Source of the DNA: Cylicocyclus nassatus
Lineage: Eukaryota > Nematoda > Chromadorea > Rhabditida > Strongylidae
Length of the DNA stretch: 64,000 nucleotides
Assembly: GCA_958299035.1 (NCBI GenBank)
Contig: CATQJL010000001.1
Location: 49,416,461 to 49,480,460 of the forward strand
Reading direction: 5' to 3'
Positions 12,888-25,820 of this stretch are shown here, one piece after another; positions within the stretch are counted from its first letter, which is position 1; each line of letters begins with the position of its first letter. Under the pieces are notes generated by a model, which was given only the letters and a program-made list of their open reading frames with translations, searched no databases and was not told the DNA's origin. The position numbers and the translations under genes are program-made.

Positions 12888-13069
12888 ATGACCACATTAT
12901 CAATGTCCACTTCGAACATAATCTTTACGTGGCTCTCTCAGCAGTGGGAACTCTTCCCCAGGGAGCACTTTGTTTTCAAGGGCATAATTGCGATTCTTGC
13001 AGTGACGTTCCTCGTTCAAGATTTATCTTTTTGCTCAGCGTCATCTTGCTTTTTCTTGCTCGACATCAG
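12888..13069 (+). CDS. Candidate first exon of a membrane-anchored protein
   Basis: The plus strand has ATG codons at 12888 and 12903 in frame, followed by good codon usage, and ends at a donor CATCAG|GTGAAT. The encoded peptide includes NIIFTWLSQQWELFPREHFV and then a hydrophobic span (FKGIIAILAVTFLVQ) suited to a signal anchor. No second exon was linked and no family was recognised. Confidence 0.3.
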
Positions 13070-13563
13070 GTGAATATCTGATGAATGGCAGCGAGATGCA
13101 TGTTGCGAAAGAATTACTGATGTGTTTTGTTACAAATTCGAAATGTCAGTACCTAACATAATCGCTGTGAATACACTCAACTGAAACATGGATCGAAAAA
13201 TATTTCGACTGCTATTCAAGCACCTAGAGCAAACCGGATTCCTTATCAAGAGGCTCTTCCATAAACGACAAAATAGCAGTAAAATCTTTTTTTACACAAA
13301 AGGCACACCCACGCAACTTATCTAAAAGCCTGCAAATGAACTATCATATTGGGTGTTTCAAAGCTCTACAGGTTTTTACGCATCCACGTGTAAAATGCGG
13401 TATTTTCTGAAATCATATGCTTATTAAGGACTTGGACTAAGAAATCTTTAAGTACGTTGTTTGGTAGTTAATAACAAGTCTAAAAAGAAATTTAAAAACT
13501 TCGCAAAGGTTCCTGTCGGTCACCACATCGTGGTCTTCTGAATATTTTGCAAGAATTTCTTAA

Positions 13564-13880
13564 AGGCAGCGTCCAGGCAGACCCGAGCTCGACGACCACG
13601 CCCACTTCCCTCGGACGGCCAACCCCTTATGAACGAAATCTCCTCAGCCTTGATGTGTTTTCACATGACCAACACAGTCGAACTTACAGTGTTTACCTGT
13701 TAATACTTGCTTTCGACAAGGACAACATCAGAAGCACTCGTCCGGGTTTTCCGAAAATAGCCCCAAAGGTCGTTTTCTGAGAAATTCACGCTTTTTGAGT
13801 TCCATATTCGGAATCAGCGCCATGGAAAGGCCTGGATAACATAAAAATACAGAAGTCGAGAATCTGCTTGGACGCTGCCT
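13564..13880. mobile_element. MITE with TTAA target duplication (piggyBac-like)
   Basis: Inverted termini AGGCAGCGTCCAGGCAGA and TCTGCTTGGACGCTGCCT (one mismatch) bound a 317-bp element flanked on both sides by TTAA (13560-13563 and 13881-13884). A TTAA target duplication is the signature of piggyBac-type transposition. It is non-autonomous: the one frame inside shows no transposase motif. Confidence 0.85.
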
Positions 13881-13884
13881 TTAA

Positions 13885-16800
13885 GGAGAGTTTGTGAAAA
13901 CCGAGCTCACGATCACTGCTCATCAGAGTTGCCAATATAAAATTCATGCTACACTACTACATTTCGAATTTTGTTGTTCTCTCTTAGCAAAGTGTCCAAA
14001 GGAAAGTAGGCAATTTTCTAAGTCAAAATCTTTTTCATCAAGGCTGCCTACAAAAGCACAAATACAGTTGTCACTTCCTCTACAAGAATTGAAATGACTA
14101 TTATAAAATTTAGTGCTGCGGTTGAACTTTGGAAAGCTTTACCGAACTTCCAAAATGATTCAATACTTTCCCTGTATGTTGTCAAAAATGGCAAGTCAGC
14201 GTACAGCTAGTCAGAAGGATCGGTGTACATATATGCATGCATATAAAATTTGCGCGTAAATCAGAGGTTGTTGGTTTTGCGGAGCGCACATAAACACCTT
14301 TCTTACACCTAATTCCATTTCTCCCACCGTTTAAAGTCAAAATAAGCAGAAAAGTAAATTACTGATTGAGTTTTGATTAGTTTATTTTGACGTAATCAGC
14401 CGTTGGTCACAGGGAAATCAAGAGCTTAGCACATCAGACTACACTATCATTACGTGCTCCATGCATCTAAGAATGGAGAAAAAATAAAACATTACATATA
14501 AAAGTAGCCAAGAGCTCAAGCATGCACATAGAACTGTAGAGTCTATATTTTTGCCTGCAAGGATGTAGGCTCAAACTACCTCTTTCAATGATTGAGTGAA
14601 AGTGCAGAAAAGTAATGGAAGACATGGGATTATAATATCAGATTGGTAAATCTTGCACCAAAAAACAAAAATTGAAACCTTCAAAAACCCTCATGATTGA
14701 TGCTATCAGTGCTCTTGGAGACATCCAAGCACCAAAAATTTCCTCTTTCTTCAGAAACATAGGTTATACAAGTCCACAAAATAAAGTAATAATCAGCAAA
14801 ATGATTTGGCATTTTTAGCGATTGAACTTTTAAAAGTGTAAACTGAGATTTCTACCCGCTTGCATACCACCATATACCAATAACTTTGGCTCTAACCACG
14901 GCTAGAATGCATGTTTCTTCCTCTGAGACATATTAAAATGAAAAAATTCGCTGGGTTGGAAATTGTCGAAGTTTGAAGTTGTGGTCGAAAACTACGCTTT
15001 AAAGTGATGAATCGATCAAATTAAGACTGCTCGAGCTTATGAAGCCCGGCTTGCTCAACAGTAAAGGAGTTGATACCGTTATCTAGAGGGCTCACATCTA
15101 TGATATAAGGGAGGTATTCATGCCCATGACGCAACAAGGGCTTCTCGACAAAAACAGCTTGCCGCTTTGTTCATAAGAAAAGAGAGAGCATCTGGTAGTA
15201 ATCGTATGCAATTAACGAGAGCGCTAAGACCATTTGCAAGAGTGAAGCTTACATAACAGTCGGAAGTAAATTTATCCACTATAGAGATCTCTACTGCAAA
15301 GACAGTGATAATAAAGCGTTCGATTAGTACTCACAGTTTTTCAGTAGTAATGGATATACCTTTTGTCAAGCAGAAACGAAATGAAAACTCATGCAAACTC
15401 ACTAGATCTTTTGGTCTCAATCAAATCAAAAATTCTTGATTAACCTTTGGTGTAAGGGATAAAAGTATTGCGAGCAGGAACTGTTGCTTCAGGCTGCGAA
15501 AAGGGGATGGAAAAACAAAATTGCTTTGCGAAAGAAAAGTAATTTGGTGAGTCATTTCAACTCCTCTGTATTACTGAAGTAGTTGGCTTTAAGCTTGATG
15601 CTTGCAAAGGCGAAAGAGATATAATTTGTATGTACAACAGTGGGAATCATAGGGGACGGGAGGGAAGGAGGGGGGTAAAACGTAACTTTTCTCCGAAGGG
15701 GCACGGAAATATCCTGCAGAAAATCCTTTATAAAATCTTTTCAATTTCCTGTGATCTGTTAATCCCAGAAGTAAAAAAGTAAGAGGTGTACATGTTAGAG
15801 ACTCGGAGATTTTTTACAAAGCGAGTTCAATATCAAAAAGTCAAATATCACTCTTTCATAAATAAGCACCTCTAATCGCAGAATGCAGGTAAAGGTTTCG
15901 TCGAGTGCTTTAGTTCAGATTTTCGAAATATCTCTTCTATTGTTGCTTTTATTCGTACAGCACTACTCTCAATATCTTCGATAGTGACGTTAGATACAAA
16001 GCTATTGATTTGATAACTGTGAGAAAACAGAAAGAAAATAATATAAGGGTATTGCCAAAAATTGTGCAAACTGTTTACTCGTTAATAGATCTCCTGCATT
16101 TTTCTCTTTCGCCGATCTTAAGTACCATTCGGTACAGCTGGCTTCAGCTTAAAATTCCAGCAAAGAGCGAATCACTGATTCTCTTCTTAATGTAATCCAT
16201 TTGAAGCCGTTTTTTACTTCAGGAAGAAAGCCAAAGAAGTCAAAAAGTCTTATGGTAGGCTGATCGAAGTCGATAATTTTGAATATGAAATCTGCACCTT
16301 ACTGTGATGCTTCTTTCGTAAGTTATTCCAGGTCAACCGCAACAATTGTTTTTCTAACGTTCGTCAGAAGTGTGATTACATTATCAAAAAAAGATCAGAA
16401 AACTCGTGAAAAGTTGTGAGGTGAAATCAGCATGTTTGAAGCTCTGTTACAGATTATTTCAGATTTTCTAGAAAAATTTGTTAGACGGTCTGTTTCACAA
16501 TGGCTTTGTAGTATACCGGAAGCTCCTACAATAACCCTAACAACGAAGAGTGATCGGCAACTCGCTCCATACTGTATATATAAGTTGCCAATTCTTCTCA
16601 TAATCACCAAAAATGAATGCGAATGCAAGGGGCTTGGGTGAGGGTGTTCTTAGTCGATGGCTCCAGCCTCCTAATATGCTACTCAGCTTGAAAAAATGAC
16701 GATCAATGACGATCGGGAAAAAATGCCCCAAAAAAGGAGGAAAATTCGTTGCGCTCAAGTCTGCAAAGGCACATTTCTCAGATTATGGACGCGCAGAACT

Positions 16801-19002
16801 TCCAAAAGCTTGGTTAGAAATTTGTTTTATACCCTGTGTATTGACCAAATGAAGCGACATCCGACTATTACTTACTCCGGTACCTGGGCCTTCTTGCAAG
16901 TAAGAAGTAACGCATTTTTTCGGGTTCAAAAAATCACTCCACATGTTTCGAAACGCAGCCAGCGCGCTTCTCGAAAAAGAGCATACATGACATATTCATC
17001 GAGTAGTCTAAGGTTGACTACACATGACCAATGACAGCCGCTCATGATGAAGATATAATAAAACAATTTAGCTCAACGTCTAGTGGCAGAACTTTCTTTA
17101 CAACCTGATACAAGTTCTAGAAAGAAAATTATGCAAAATGAAGATGTTGTGATGGTGGAATCTCTGGTCAGAAAATTTGGCTTCACACTAGTCACCGTCT
17201 AATGGTAAGATCGAATGCTTGAATAGCATCTTATAACGTTCTTTTCAGAATTCTTCAGCGAACAGATGTGGGCGCAGAATGGTGACTAGGAGAAAAGGCT
17301 AAATGTTTCAAAAATCGGAGCGCTTCACAATTAATTGTCAGTGAACTGCGTTAGCAAACTAGCCTCTAAAGAGCGATCCGTTTTGAGTTTTCTTGCAAAT
17401 GTATTGCGAAGAATGTTGCGTGTTTCACTTCGCAAGTAGTAAAAAAGTTGGTCTTCAAAGTGATACTCAGCTTCAACACCTGTTAGCACAAGACTGGTCC
17501 AGAAATCGGATACACGCAGTTATCATGCTAGATTGTTACAAGCAAGCATCAACGCAGGAAAAAATGTGCTCAGCACTCATAAATCAACGCAGACAATATA
17601 CGATTATAGCATTATGGTGAACGGTATGTATTGTTTGCCGATGTCGATTTGGGATACTAGTATTATAAATCTCCTTGAAGTGCTGCTCAATACGGTACGT
17701 ATCGTGATTGTAACAAGCAGCTTGATACAGAAGAGAGCGGCAAATTTTGATTAGTGTCAAATCAGGCACAGATGTCAATCTTCATGCTTGATAATGTGAA
17801 TTCTTTGCCAAAAAGTTTTGGCCCATAAAACATTGTTGCGACACTTCTATCTTGTGAAATCCTCTAGAATACCTGCATTTTGACATAGGGTTTTTCAAGA
17901 CATTTTTGATGAATGGAGTACATAGCGAAATTTTTCTTTTCACACGAGAGGATACCTGGTCGAAGTGGCGTTTCCATTATGGAATGTATACTTTGAAGAG
18001 CATGAAAGACTGATTTAAAATCCGTATTCGCTGTCCGCAAAGCGCTAATGGGAGGAGATTTATGGGAATCTCTTGGGGTAAAAAATTCAACGGTCTGTCT
18101 AAGCTAAACTAGGTGTTGAGGCCTTTCGGAGGCTCAAAATGTATAATGACTAGCTTGAATTTATTAGGTTAAAGGTCTCATTGCACAAAGCTATTTGGTA
18201 GTGATTATGACCTTGCTTGAGCTCACAGACTGCGGTTATGAACGATTTTGTTGTAGTCTAGCCAAAATTTTTGCTTCAAAAATTTTTCGTAACTTCCCTC
18301 TCAAAAGCGCTTTGCAAATCCGAAAGTAGATTTAGAATCAGCGTTTCATGTTCTACAACACAAAGTATAACTCATTTGGAAATGCACTTTGACCAAGTAT
18401 CCTTTTCTTTCATATCTCTCGACCAGGTATCCTTCCCCTCCATGTCTCCGTATAAGATTCAAAGACTATAGCCAATCTCTTTAAGGCAAATTGTAGCATG
18501 ACGACTATGTTTGAGTACTTAGAAACAGGCAACAGCAAACTTATTGTTAGAAGCAAAATACATGCCCAATCTGGACAGAGACGTATTTGCTAGCAGATCG
18601 CTAAAGTAGAGAATTTCGAGCGTTCAGTTAGAGTACTATGCTACCATTTCCAGGTTTAGCCAATACTATGCGTATTACGGTAAGGGAGCATTTCGGCATT
18701 TCCAGACAGACAAACTACTTAAGAACAAGGTATTAAGAGGCTCCAATTTTGTTGCATTACGACTAACAATAAATACAGTAGAGCGTTTAATCTGAGGTTT
18801 AGCATTTGAATGCTAAAGATGCGATTTTTAGATTGAGACGATTTAGTCAAATATAATAGCGTTGGCGACTCTTCCTAGTTTTTAATGCAAGCCATAAAAT
18901 TTGGCAAGGAACACAGGCGGTAAACCTGTTTGGCATTCTATTTCGTCTAGTTTTGTAAAGGTTCTTATGGCAAGTTGTTGAAGTTTTCAACTTTTTGTGA
19001 GA
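13885..19002. other. 5-kb stretch without a supportable gene
   Basis: AT-rich DNA with many short frames on both strands, none linked by splice sites. A small direct repeat around GACCARGTATCCTT occurs at about 18388 and 18421. No RNA gene, transposon end or conserved motif was recognised. Confidence 0.45.
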
Positions 19003-19003
19003 T

Positions 19004-19048
19004 GTCCTTAAAGATGGAGAATTCGCTCAGCGACTCATCTTTAAGGAC
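19004..19048. repeat. Short inverted repeat
   Basis: GTCCTTAAAGATGGAG (19004-19019) and CTCATCTTTAAGGAC (19034-19048) form a 15-bp stem with one mismatch and a loop of about 14 nt. No terminator or element context is apparent. Confidence 0.7.
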
Positions 19049-19359
19049 CACTTTCAAAAAAATGTCCACGACGATGACAGAAGGGTACAACTGGCTTCCG
19101 CATTGATCATTTCGTATTTGGCAACTGGTAAAATCTAGTAAGCGTTTTTTGGGACAGCGCATATCAAACTTTGGTTCAAAAACCACATAGTTGACCAAGT
19201 CTCACACAAAAAGTGATCCGGCTGGTGCATAACTGCTTATGCATGAGCCTTCAAACAATTGAAGCTTAGATTATTAAATCAGCATATGGTGTACCAAATT
19301 CAGATCTGTGATCAAATGGTAATCGCGAATTAGTGCTTAAACAAGATTCATGTTAATCA

Positions 19360-19401
19360 TTCTGCAAGAGCAGCTGCAAATTCTGCAAGAGCAGATGCAA
19401 A
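19360..19401. repeat. 21-bp tandem duplication
   Basis: TTCTGCAAGAGCAGCTGCAAA is followed directly by a copy differing at one base (19381-19401). Confidence 0.9.
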
Positions 19402-19665
19402 TTTATGATAAACGACGAGACGTGCATACAATAGAAAGACGAAAGGCTTTACTAGGCCTCAACAATAAAAAATTGATTTTGAGTGGGTTGATCTCCCACT
19501 TTGGAACTCACGGCCGATAATTGGAAGCGAACAAAGTAATAAAAATAGTGAAAAGAATAGCTTGAGGTAATGATTGCCTAACAAGCAAGCTTGTTAGCTT
19601 GAATACTAAATAGAGACTTAAGCAAAAAAGTGTTCTTGCAAGAATATATCCATGTTCCCATTCTA

Positions 19666-21069
19666 AAGTGCGGTTCATAATTATACGAACACCAAAAATT
19701 TTGTAAGTTTTTGGACTTTTTGAGAGAAACTCAAAAAGCCGTCGGTATCACGCGATAGAACACAGCCGAAAACGGTACGTGATCCATAAGAATGGAAATC
19801 GATGTCAACTGTAGGAGTGTTTTTGCGGCTAATGCGAATTTTTAGCGGTTCATAATTATACGAACACCTCAAACAAAGGTCCATTTTTCATTCAAGATTG
19901 CAATCGTTTGAGTCCAAATTTTTTTGAAGAGTTACAGTAACAAAGTCTGACATATCTGCTATATACTAAATCCAGTGCAGTTCAAAAAGAGGATCGTTAC
20001 TTTTTTCAAAAGGGGCTAAATGCTTTCGGAGTGATTGGGCTCCAGAAACATCCGTTCTTCTGTGGTTTACGCGCTCTAATTAGCTTCTACCAAAGCTTTG
20101 AGATGAAATAAGCTCTTGCGATAGGTATTTTATTTGACGCTTTGAAAATCTTTGCGTTTTCGTGCCGTTTTTCAACCAAGTTCTAACCTTACCACAGAGT
20201 TACCACGATTTCGAGACTCAAAACTCAGCTTCTAAAGCTGTACAATGAGGTAAGCACATAGTATGTGGAAGTTTACAAGACTTTATATTTGCTTAGAAAA
20301 AATTAGCAGCGTTGAGCGTTTGTTTTGCTCACGCAGAAGTTATTTCACCAGAAATACTGTTTTTACTATTGCAATCTCACCTTTATTTGGTTTGTAGCTC
20401 CACAGCCGCAAGATCAGTTCTAGAAAAAACCCAAAAACTTTGGTACAGAAATATCATCAAGCAAGCAATGCAGCTGCTTCATATCAAATGTTTGCGCAAG
20501 AGAGAAGCTGTGTTTTGAGGCTCGAAATCGTGCCAATTCTGTGGTAAGGTTGGAACTTGGTTGAAAAACGGCACGAAAACGCAAAGATTTTCCAAGCGTC
20601 AAACGAAATACCTATCGAAAGAGCTTATTTTATCTCATAGCTTTGGTAGAAGCTAATTAGAGCGCGTAAACCACAGATGAACGGAGGTTTCTGGAGCCCA
20701 ATTACTCCGAAAGCATTTAGAGCCTTCTGAAAAAAGGAACGGTCCTCGTTTTGAACTGCACTGGGTTCAGTGTGTAGCAGATATGTCAGACTTTGTTACT
20801 GTAACTCTTCAAAAAATTTGGACTCAAACGATTGCAAGCTTGAATGAAAAATGGACCTTTGTTTGAGGTGTTCGTATAATTATGAACCGCTAAAAATTTG
20901 CATTAGGCGCAAAAACACTCCTAAAATTGATATCGATTTCCATTCTTATGAATCATATACCGTTTTCGGCTGTGTTCTATCGCGTGGTATCAACGGCTTT
21001 TTGAGTTTCTCCCAAAAAGTCCGAAAACTTACAAAATTTTGGGTGTTCGTATAATTATGAACCGCACTT
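19666..21069. mobile_element. Long foldback DNA element, copy B
   Basis: This is a second, 1404-bp copy of the element at 1524-2917, with arms 19666-20233 and 20503-21069. It has the same terminal sequence and is flanked by TA (19664-19665, 21070-21071). Its unique core (20234-20502) is again 269 bp but in reverse orientation relative to copy A. Because the arms are near-symmetric, this can mean insertion in the opposite direction or inversion between the arms. Arms differ from copy A by many substitutions, so the two insertions are not recent duplicates. Confidence 0.93.
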
Positions 21070-22374
21070 TATGTCATGATTTATTGCAGAAATCTACTAT
21101 AAAAAATTCGAGTGACAAGTGCAATGCCATAGAGATGGTGAGATTTTAGTTTGTCTTTCGTTGAACGCCAAATTTCTCGGCACTCAGTCCATTTTTGACA
21201 AATAGCATAGTCCCATGAGAGCATTTTCGCCAATAATGCGTGAATCGTTCGAAAACAAAAAGCGTATAAACAGCTTTGCAGATTTTCATGAACATGATAA
21301 TGAACAGGACATACGTACGAATGTGGGAGTCAAAATTCGTTCACAGCTGCGAGCAGACTCGTACGTTTCCAAGAACTGCAAGATCCACCTCACCTCACGC
21401 AACAGTGACTATAGCAAGTGCGGATGCATCTACCTTCCTCGATACTTTCGTTTCTTCAAGAAATATGTTCAGAAGACCTTTCCTTTGGTGGTCAATGTGT
21501 GTTCAAACGCTTAGCGGTGAAAATAGACCTCCGAAAACTATACTGCATCCATATTTGCGTGGTATAAAGCTTCATATTGGCAAAACGCTGATCCTCAAAG
21601 GTTGTTACTGGAAAAGCTGTAGCGCGTACAGTTGCTCCTTTAACTACGATGTGAAAGGCGTTTGGCGATATGGTACAGTGGCGAAAAGAAATCTTTCTTC
21701 CTCAAGGAAGTGGAGGGCAATAGAAATTAGTTTCAGTCACGAGGAAGTAGCGTTAGCAATGACCTCCCAAGACTGCGATCACTTTTATTACTCGTGGTGT
21801 ACATTTGAAAATTTCGAGACCCATTCTAGCTCCCTCCTTCTCCCATCAATCCACTCTGACTATCCTTCAGTTCGGAGTCGCAGAGAGTAGCGTGATTCCC
21901 ACATTCTTTTAGGACAACATCACGCCAGTGTTCACAAGCCATAAGGGTTGTCTCCAGGCACACACTCACGGGCGTCGTTGGCCATGTAAATTCTGCGTAT
22001 TAGGCCATTCTCCATTCCTTATAATCTTGTACATCTCAACGTCGAACTGTACGAAATCAAGATCCCTGTGCATGTTTTAATGACAAAAAACTACATTGCA
22101 TTGAGTAGGCTGAGGCTCGAATATCACACAACAAAGCCCCGATCCTGATTTGATTGCACGCTGCCATCAAAGAGTACAATAATCGCATCAAAAAGAAGAC
22201 CAAGCGTCGTTGCAGACACAAGCTTGAAAAGAAATTCCAATAAGTCGTCTAATATGATGCTAGAAAGGAGGACCTTTTTTCACAAAATAGTACGACCTAC
22301 CGTCGTCGTACTGCCATTTCGACATACGACCCACCTTTGCGTTCGTACTACTAAGCACTGCAGAATTAAGGGTA
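21070..22374. other. Unassigned region holding the longest open frame
   Basis: A 204-codon plus-strand frame (21276-21890) overlaps a second 99-codon frame. Neither has a recognisable domain, splice partner or good codon pattern. The minus strand at 21890-22080 also has short protein-like stretches broken by stops. The mixture suggests a decayed repeat, not a gene. Confidence 0.35.
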
Positions 22375-22472
22375 CGTTCATACTGATTCGATGCCCGGGA
22401 ACAGTTCCAGCAGATTGCTCAATTCGAGCACCCTGTTGGAACTGTTACCGGACTTCAGGATCAGTATGAACG
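22375..22472. mobile_element. 98-bp hairpin MITE with TTCATACT terminus
   Basis: CGTTCATACTGATTCGATG on the left pairs with CTTCAGGATCAGTATGAACG on the right, giving diverged arms of about 40 bp around a short loop. The outer TTCATACT motif is shared with the elements at 23110 and 38004. Confidence 0.8.
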
Positions 22473-23109
22473 GCTTTAAGACGGACGTACATGGGATGTC
22501 CGCAGATATTCGGAGACGTCTAGGGTTAGCCTAAACAGAAGACCACCTTTCGGGCCATGTGACCCATCGGCAGTCGAAAAAGAGACACGAGAAAGTTGAT
22601 ACCAATGGGTAGTATGTCCGAAACGGCAAAAATTGATAAAACGGCCGTGTCGTGAATGTGTTAAACGAAAAATCTATACAATTATTCTACGTACACAAAA
22701 AGAGCGCAATCTGTGTCAACCACGTGCTCCTTTTCCGCAGGCAAGTAACGCGTCCGCAAAGCTTGGACCTTGCAGCAGCGATCTCCCATCGATGCTGCGA
22801 ACCTGAAGCGAATCTGAACGCTCAAGAGATACGCCCGCTAAGGCCTAAGGCATACCTAATGCGATGCCCTCGCTGGGCAATCTGGAGTGCAACGACTTGT
22901 CGTAATGAGTCGTAAACGGGCTTTGCTTGGGCCAAACTTCATGTATTTGCGTTACAGAAGCTACGCGCTTATTCATTTGAGACTCGCGCATGAGTAAACT
23001 GTAAACATATGGCAAATTGCCAATGCGCGTGAATGCAGCGACTTGACGGAATCGTTGGAAGTATGCCTTAAGCTTAACGCGGCAAGGGGGTCTAGCCATA
23101 GATGCGGTA
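22473..23109. other. No gene seen
   Basis: Moderately GC-rich sequence between two MITE-type elements. Short overlapping frames on both strands show no motif. Confidence 0.4.
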
Positions 23110-23221
23110 GGGTACCTTCATACTGCGCCGGCAGCCGCCGCTAGCAGCACGTAGCAGCCGCCAGCAGCCCGTAGCAGCCCATAGCAGCCCGTAGCCGCCG
23201 CTGGCCGCTTTCGTTTTATAA

Positions 23222-23782
23222 GCAAAATTATCATAATCTTACAACTTTGAGTGACAACTTGCTCTTGTCTACGTTTTTCACCTTCCACGCTTTTCTTTTG
23301 TTGTCGCCAGTACGCAGTTTGATCACATATCATATATGTGTCCATTGTTGTCATTACCTTCTCGCTGCATGGTCATCCTGTTGAACCATAGTTCGCAGAA
23401 AATTCCTTTTGGTGTAATTCGCTCTGACTTTGGATGCATCCGGTTCCTGCTGGTGTGCAATTTGTTTTTTGAGTATGCTTTTGCTTCAATTTTTTCTTGG
23501 CTATCGGTGCATATCTAACTTGCATTCTGCTATTTCGCAAGTTCGCCGGGATTTATTTGCGGGTTGAGTTCTTCTGGCTTTGATGATCGCTCACATCTTT
23601 TTGAATAAGACAGAATGCAAAAGAATGTGAGCGCAATAGGATAATGTGCGGAACAGAATAATGAACACAAATGTATTGTGGGGGAGTTGAACTGCATATT
23701 AGAGGTAATAAGAGAAAATAAGCGTAGAAGATGAAAAGCGTAGGCAGGAGCATTTAAAGTAGTAAGATTTTGACGATTTTGC
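23222..23782. mobile_element. Nested MITE with TTATAA target duplication
   Basis: Termini GCAAAATTATCATAATCTTAC and GTAAGATTTTGACGATTTTGC form 21-bp imperfect inverted repeats. Perfect TTATAA copies flank it (23216-23221, 23783-23788). Removing it restores continuity between the two halves of the host element's left arm, as judged by alignment to the right arm, so it inserted later. Confidence 0.85.
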
Positions 23783-24100
23783 TTATAACCAGGGTCAAGC
23801 TTGTGATGCGACTGTCGCAACGAGGGGTCGCAAGAGGGTATCTAAGGTTGGGGGGGGGGGTCGTAAGAGGAGGTAGTTAGACTAAAATACCCTAGGCTTC
23901 AAAGGGAATCAAAAAGCAAGCAATTAGTTATGTTCTTTACAATAAATCTACAAAAAAGTGGAAATCAGAATAAAAAAGATAAAAAATCTGTAGAAATTCT
24001 CAAAAAAACATTTACAAGAGCTCAAAACACTTTTGAAGGATGTATTATTTGATAAAAATGCTCAATGCACCGATTGCCCTAGAAATCTTGCTTCTGAAGC

Positions 24101-24832
24101 CTTCCTGAACAGGGTTCGGCACGAGCTGGCACCAGGGAAATTTCAAAACGAAGTCCCGTTTGATCTTGAAAATTACGTACGAAGTCCCCTTTGGCCTGTT
24201 CTGAAGACCCGTCATTATTTTTAAATTATGTAAAAGTATGTAGTAAAGTTTTCATGCATGTTGATTTCATGGAACAACTCTTTACAGCTTTCTGAGCTTT
24301 TTAAGTGGTTGGATCACATCTTGAGAAGCAGAAAAAGCCGATTTTTCGACTGCGGAGCAGACTGAGTAATTTTCAGATGGCTATAAAACGCTGAAAAGAA
24401 AACATTATGAAATTGATTCTTCTCTGTATGAAAACTTTTACAGTGTAGCCATATTTTATGTAAAAAAGTATGAAATCTTATGTGAGCAAAGTTTCGGTGC
24501 CAGCTCAGCTGGCACCCAGCTTGCACGGTGCCAGCTAATTCAGAAAAAAGTTCAGCACAGCTTTCATCCACATAAGTTTTCATACATTTTTGACCCAAAG
24601 TTCGGGTCCCCCAACGCGCATGCACACACCAAATTTGGTTCATACTATTGTGTTTTAGCTGAAAACAATGCTTTTGTTTGTTTGATAGACAGCATGCCGG
24701 TGGCATGCCGGCGGCATTCTTGCGGCTCTTTTCCACCCGGACCCCGAAAAAACGATATCCCCTTTGCTTTCCGCCCTAAAAACCATAGCCAGCTTGACCC
24801 GGTGCCAGCTGCGCCGAGCCCTGTTCCTGAAG
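24101..24832. mobile_element. Internal inverted-repeat unit, about 730 bp
   Basis: CTTCCTGAACAGGGTTCGGC at 24101 mirrors GCCGAGCCCTGTTCCTGAAG near 24813-24832, and both continue inward into GAGCTGGCACC / GGTGCCAGCTG. Additional GGTGCCAGCT copies lie near 24497-24535. It is nested in the 23110-25921 element. No coding content was recognised. Confidence 0.7.
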
Positions 24833-25624
24833 TCTCACACACTCGACAAAAGCGTGTCTTTACCAGCTGTGACCATCATAAAATTCTAAATCTTATTGTA
24901 ATGTTTTTTACGGGCTCATATGGTTTATCTGTACTTTTGAGATGCTCCGCTATATCAGTGCAAAATTTGGTGTTATTTTGTCAACTGTGGATTTTCTTAT
25001 GATTTTATGTATGGTAGCAAAAAGTCAGGAGAGGGGGGTCGTATCTGGGTCGCATCTAAATTTCTTCGGAGCTATTGAAGCTTGTTGGCTGCAGTTCTGC
25101 TGTAATATAAGGCCATCCTCCTACTTTCCCTCGTAAAAATTGCAGGCTGTTTTATAACTTCCCTGGTAAATTGCAAAATTTCAAGCTCAAAAATCCCACT
25201 TTTTGCTTTCTAGGATCGCATCTAAATTTGCGAGATTCGCATCTAGATTTTTTCGAGCTTACTGCTCCTCAAGAGCTGAAACTTTTTCTTTGGAAAGTCT
25301 GGGCACTATACTACAGAACCTGTGCTTAGCAGCCTCTCAGTCTTTTCCTGGCCTTAGTTACGAATTTTCAAACTACCGTTCTCATGCACGTTTTTGACGT
25401 CGTTCTGGACAACGCTCAAGCGGTTGTTTCGCGAGAAAAACTGTGGAAGAGGTAGGAAGTAAGCTTCTTAGTCGAAAACATCTTTTGTAGTTCAAGAATG
25501 TCATTTTTTTGCAATCGAATTTGCTGGTCTGAAGTATGCCTGAAAATTCAAAAAAAACTTGCAGAATCTCAAACATTATCAAAGGTGTGTATGTGTGCTA
25601 CAGATGATGGACGCACCCATTGGC

Positions 25625-25820
25625 CTAGAAATTCTGCTTCAACCTCACTGAAGTTCTCACGCAAGTGTTTTTTGAGATTGACATTCGTTTATGCAGGTTA
25701 CCGAATGTGGGCAGGGGAGGTAAGGGGTATAAATGAGTGAGGGTGGAGAGGGGGGGAGGGGGAAGGGGGGGGGGGGTCGTACGGATGGGTACCTTCAAGG
25801 GGGGGGGGTCGTAAATGAGG
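25625..25820. repeat. G-rich low-complexity tract
   Basis: Runs of 8-12 G on the plus strand (around 25750-25808) with GGAGGGGG interruptions. They mirror the G run near 23848 in the opposite arm of the foldback. Such tracts can form G-quadruplexes and are prone to assembly error. Confidence 0.8.

Noticed and set aside
1539..21054. A similar 67-codon frame (MDxCLRCSYNYxPLK...) present four times, at 1539-1742, 2699-2902, 19681-19884 and 20851-21054
   Set aside because: It lies in the foldback arms, and start and stop both fall in the terminal repeat module. Comparing 2699-2902 with 20851-21054 codon by codon gave about 21 amino-acid-changing and about 7 silent differences, which is not purifying selection on a protein.
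21276..21890. Longest open frame in the window (204 codons)
   Set aside because: No domain, splice partner or codon signal, and overlapping frames of similar quality. It is treated as part of a decayed repeat.
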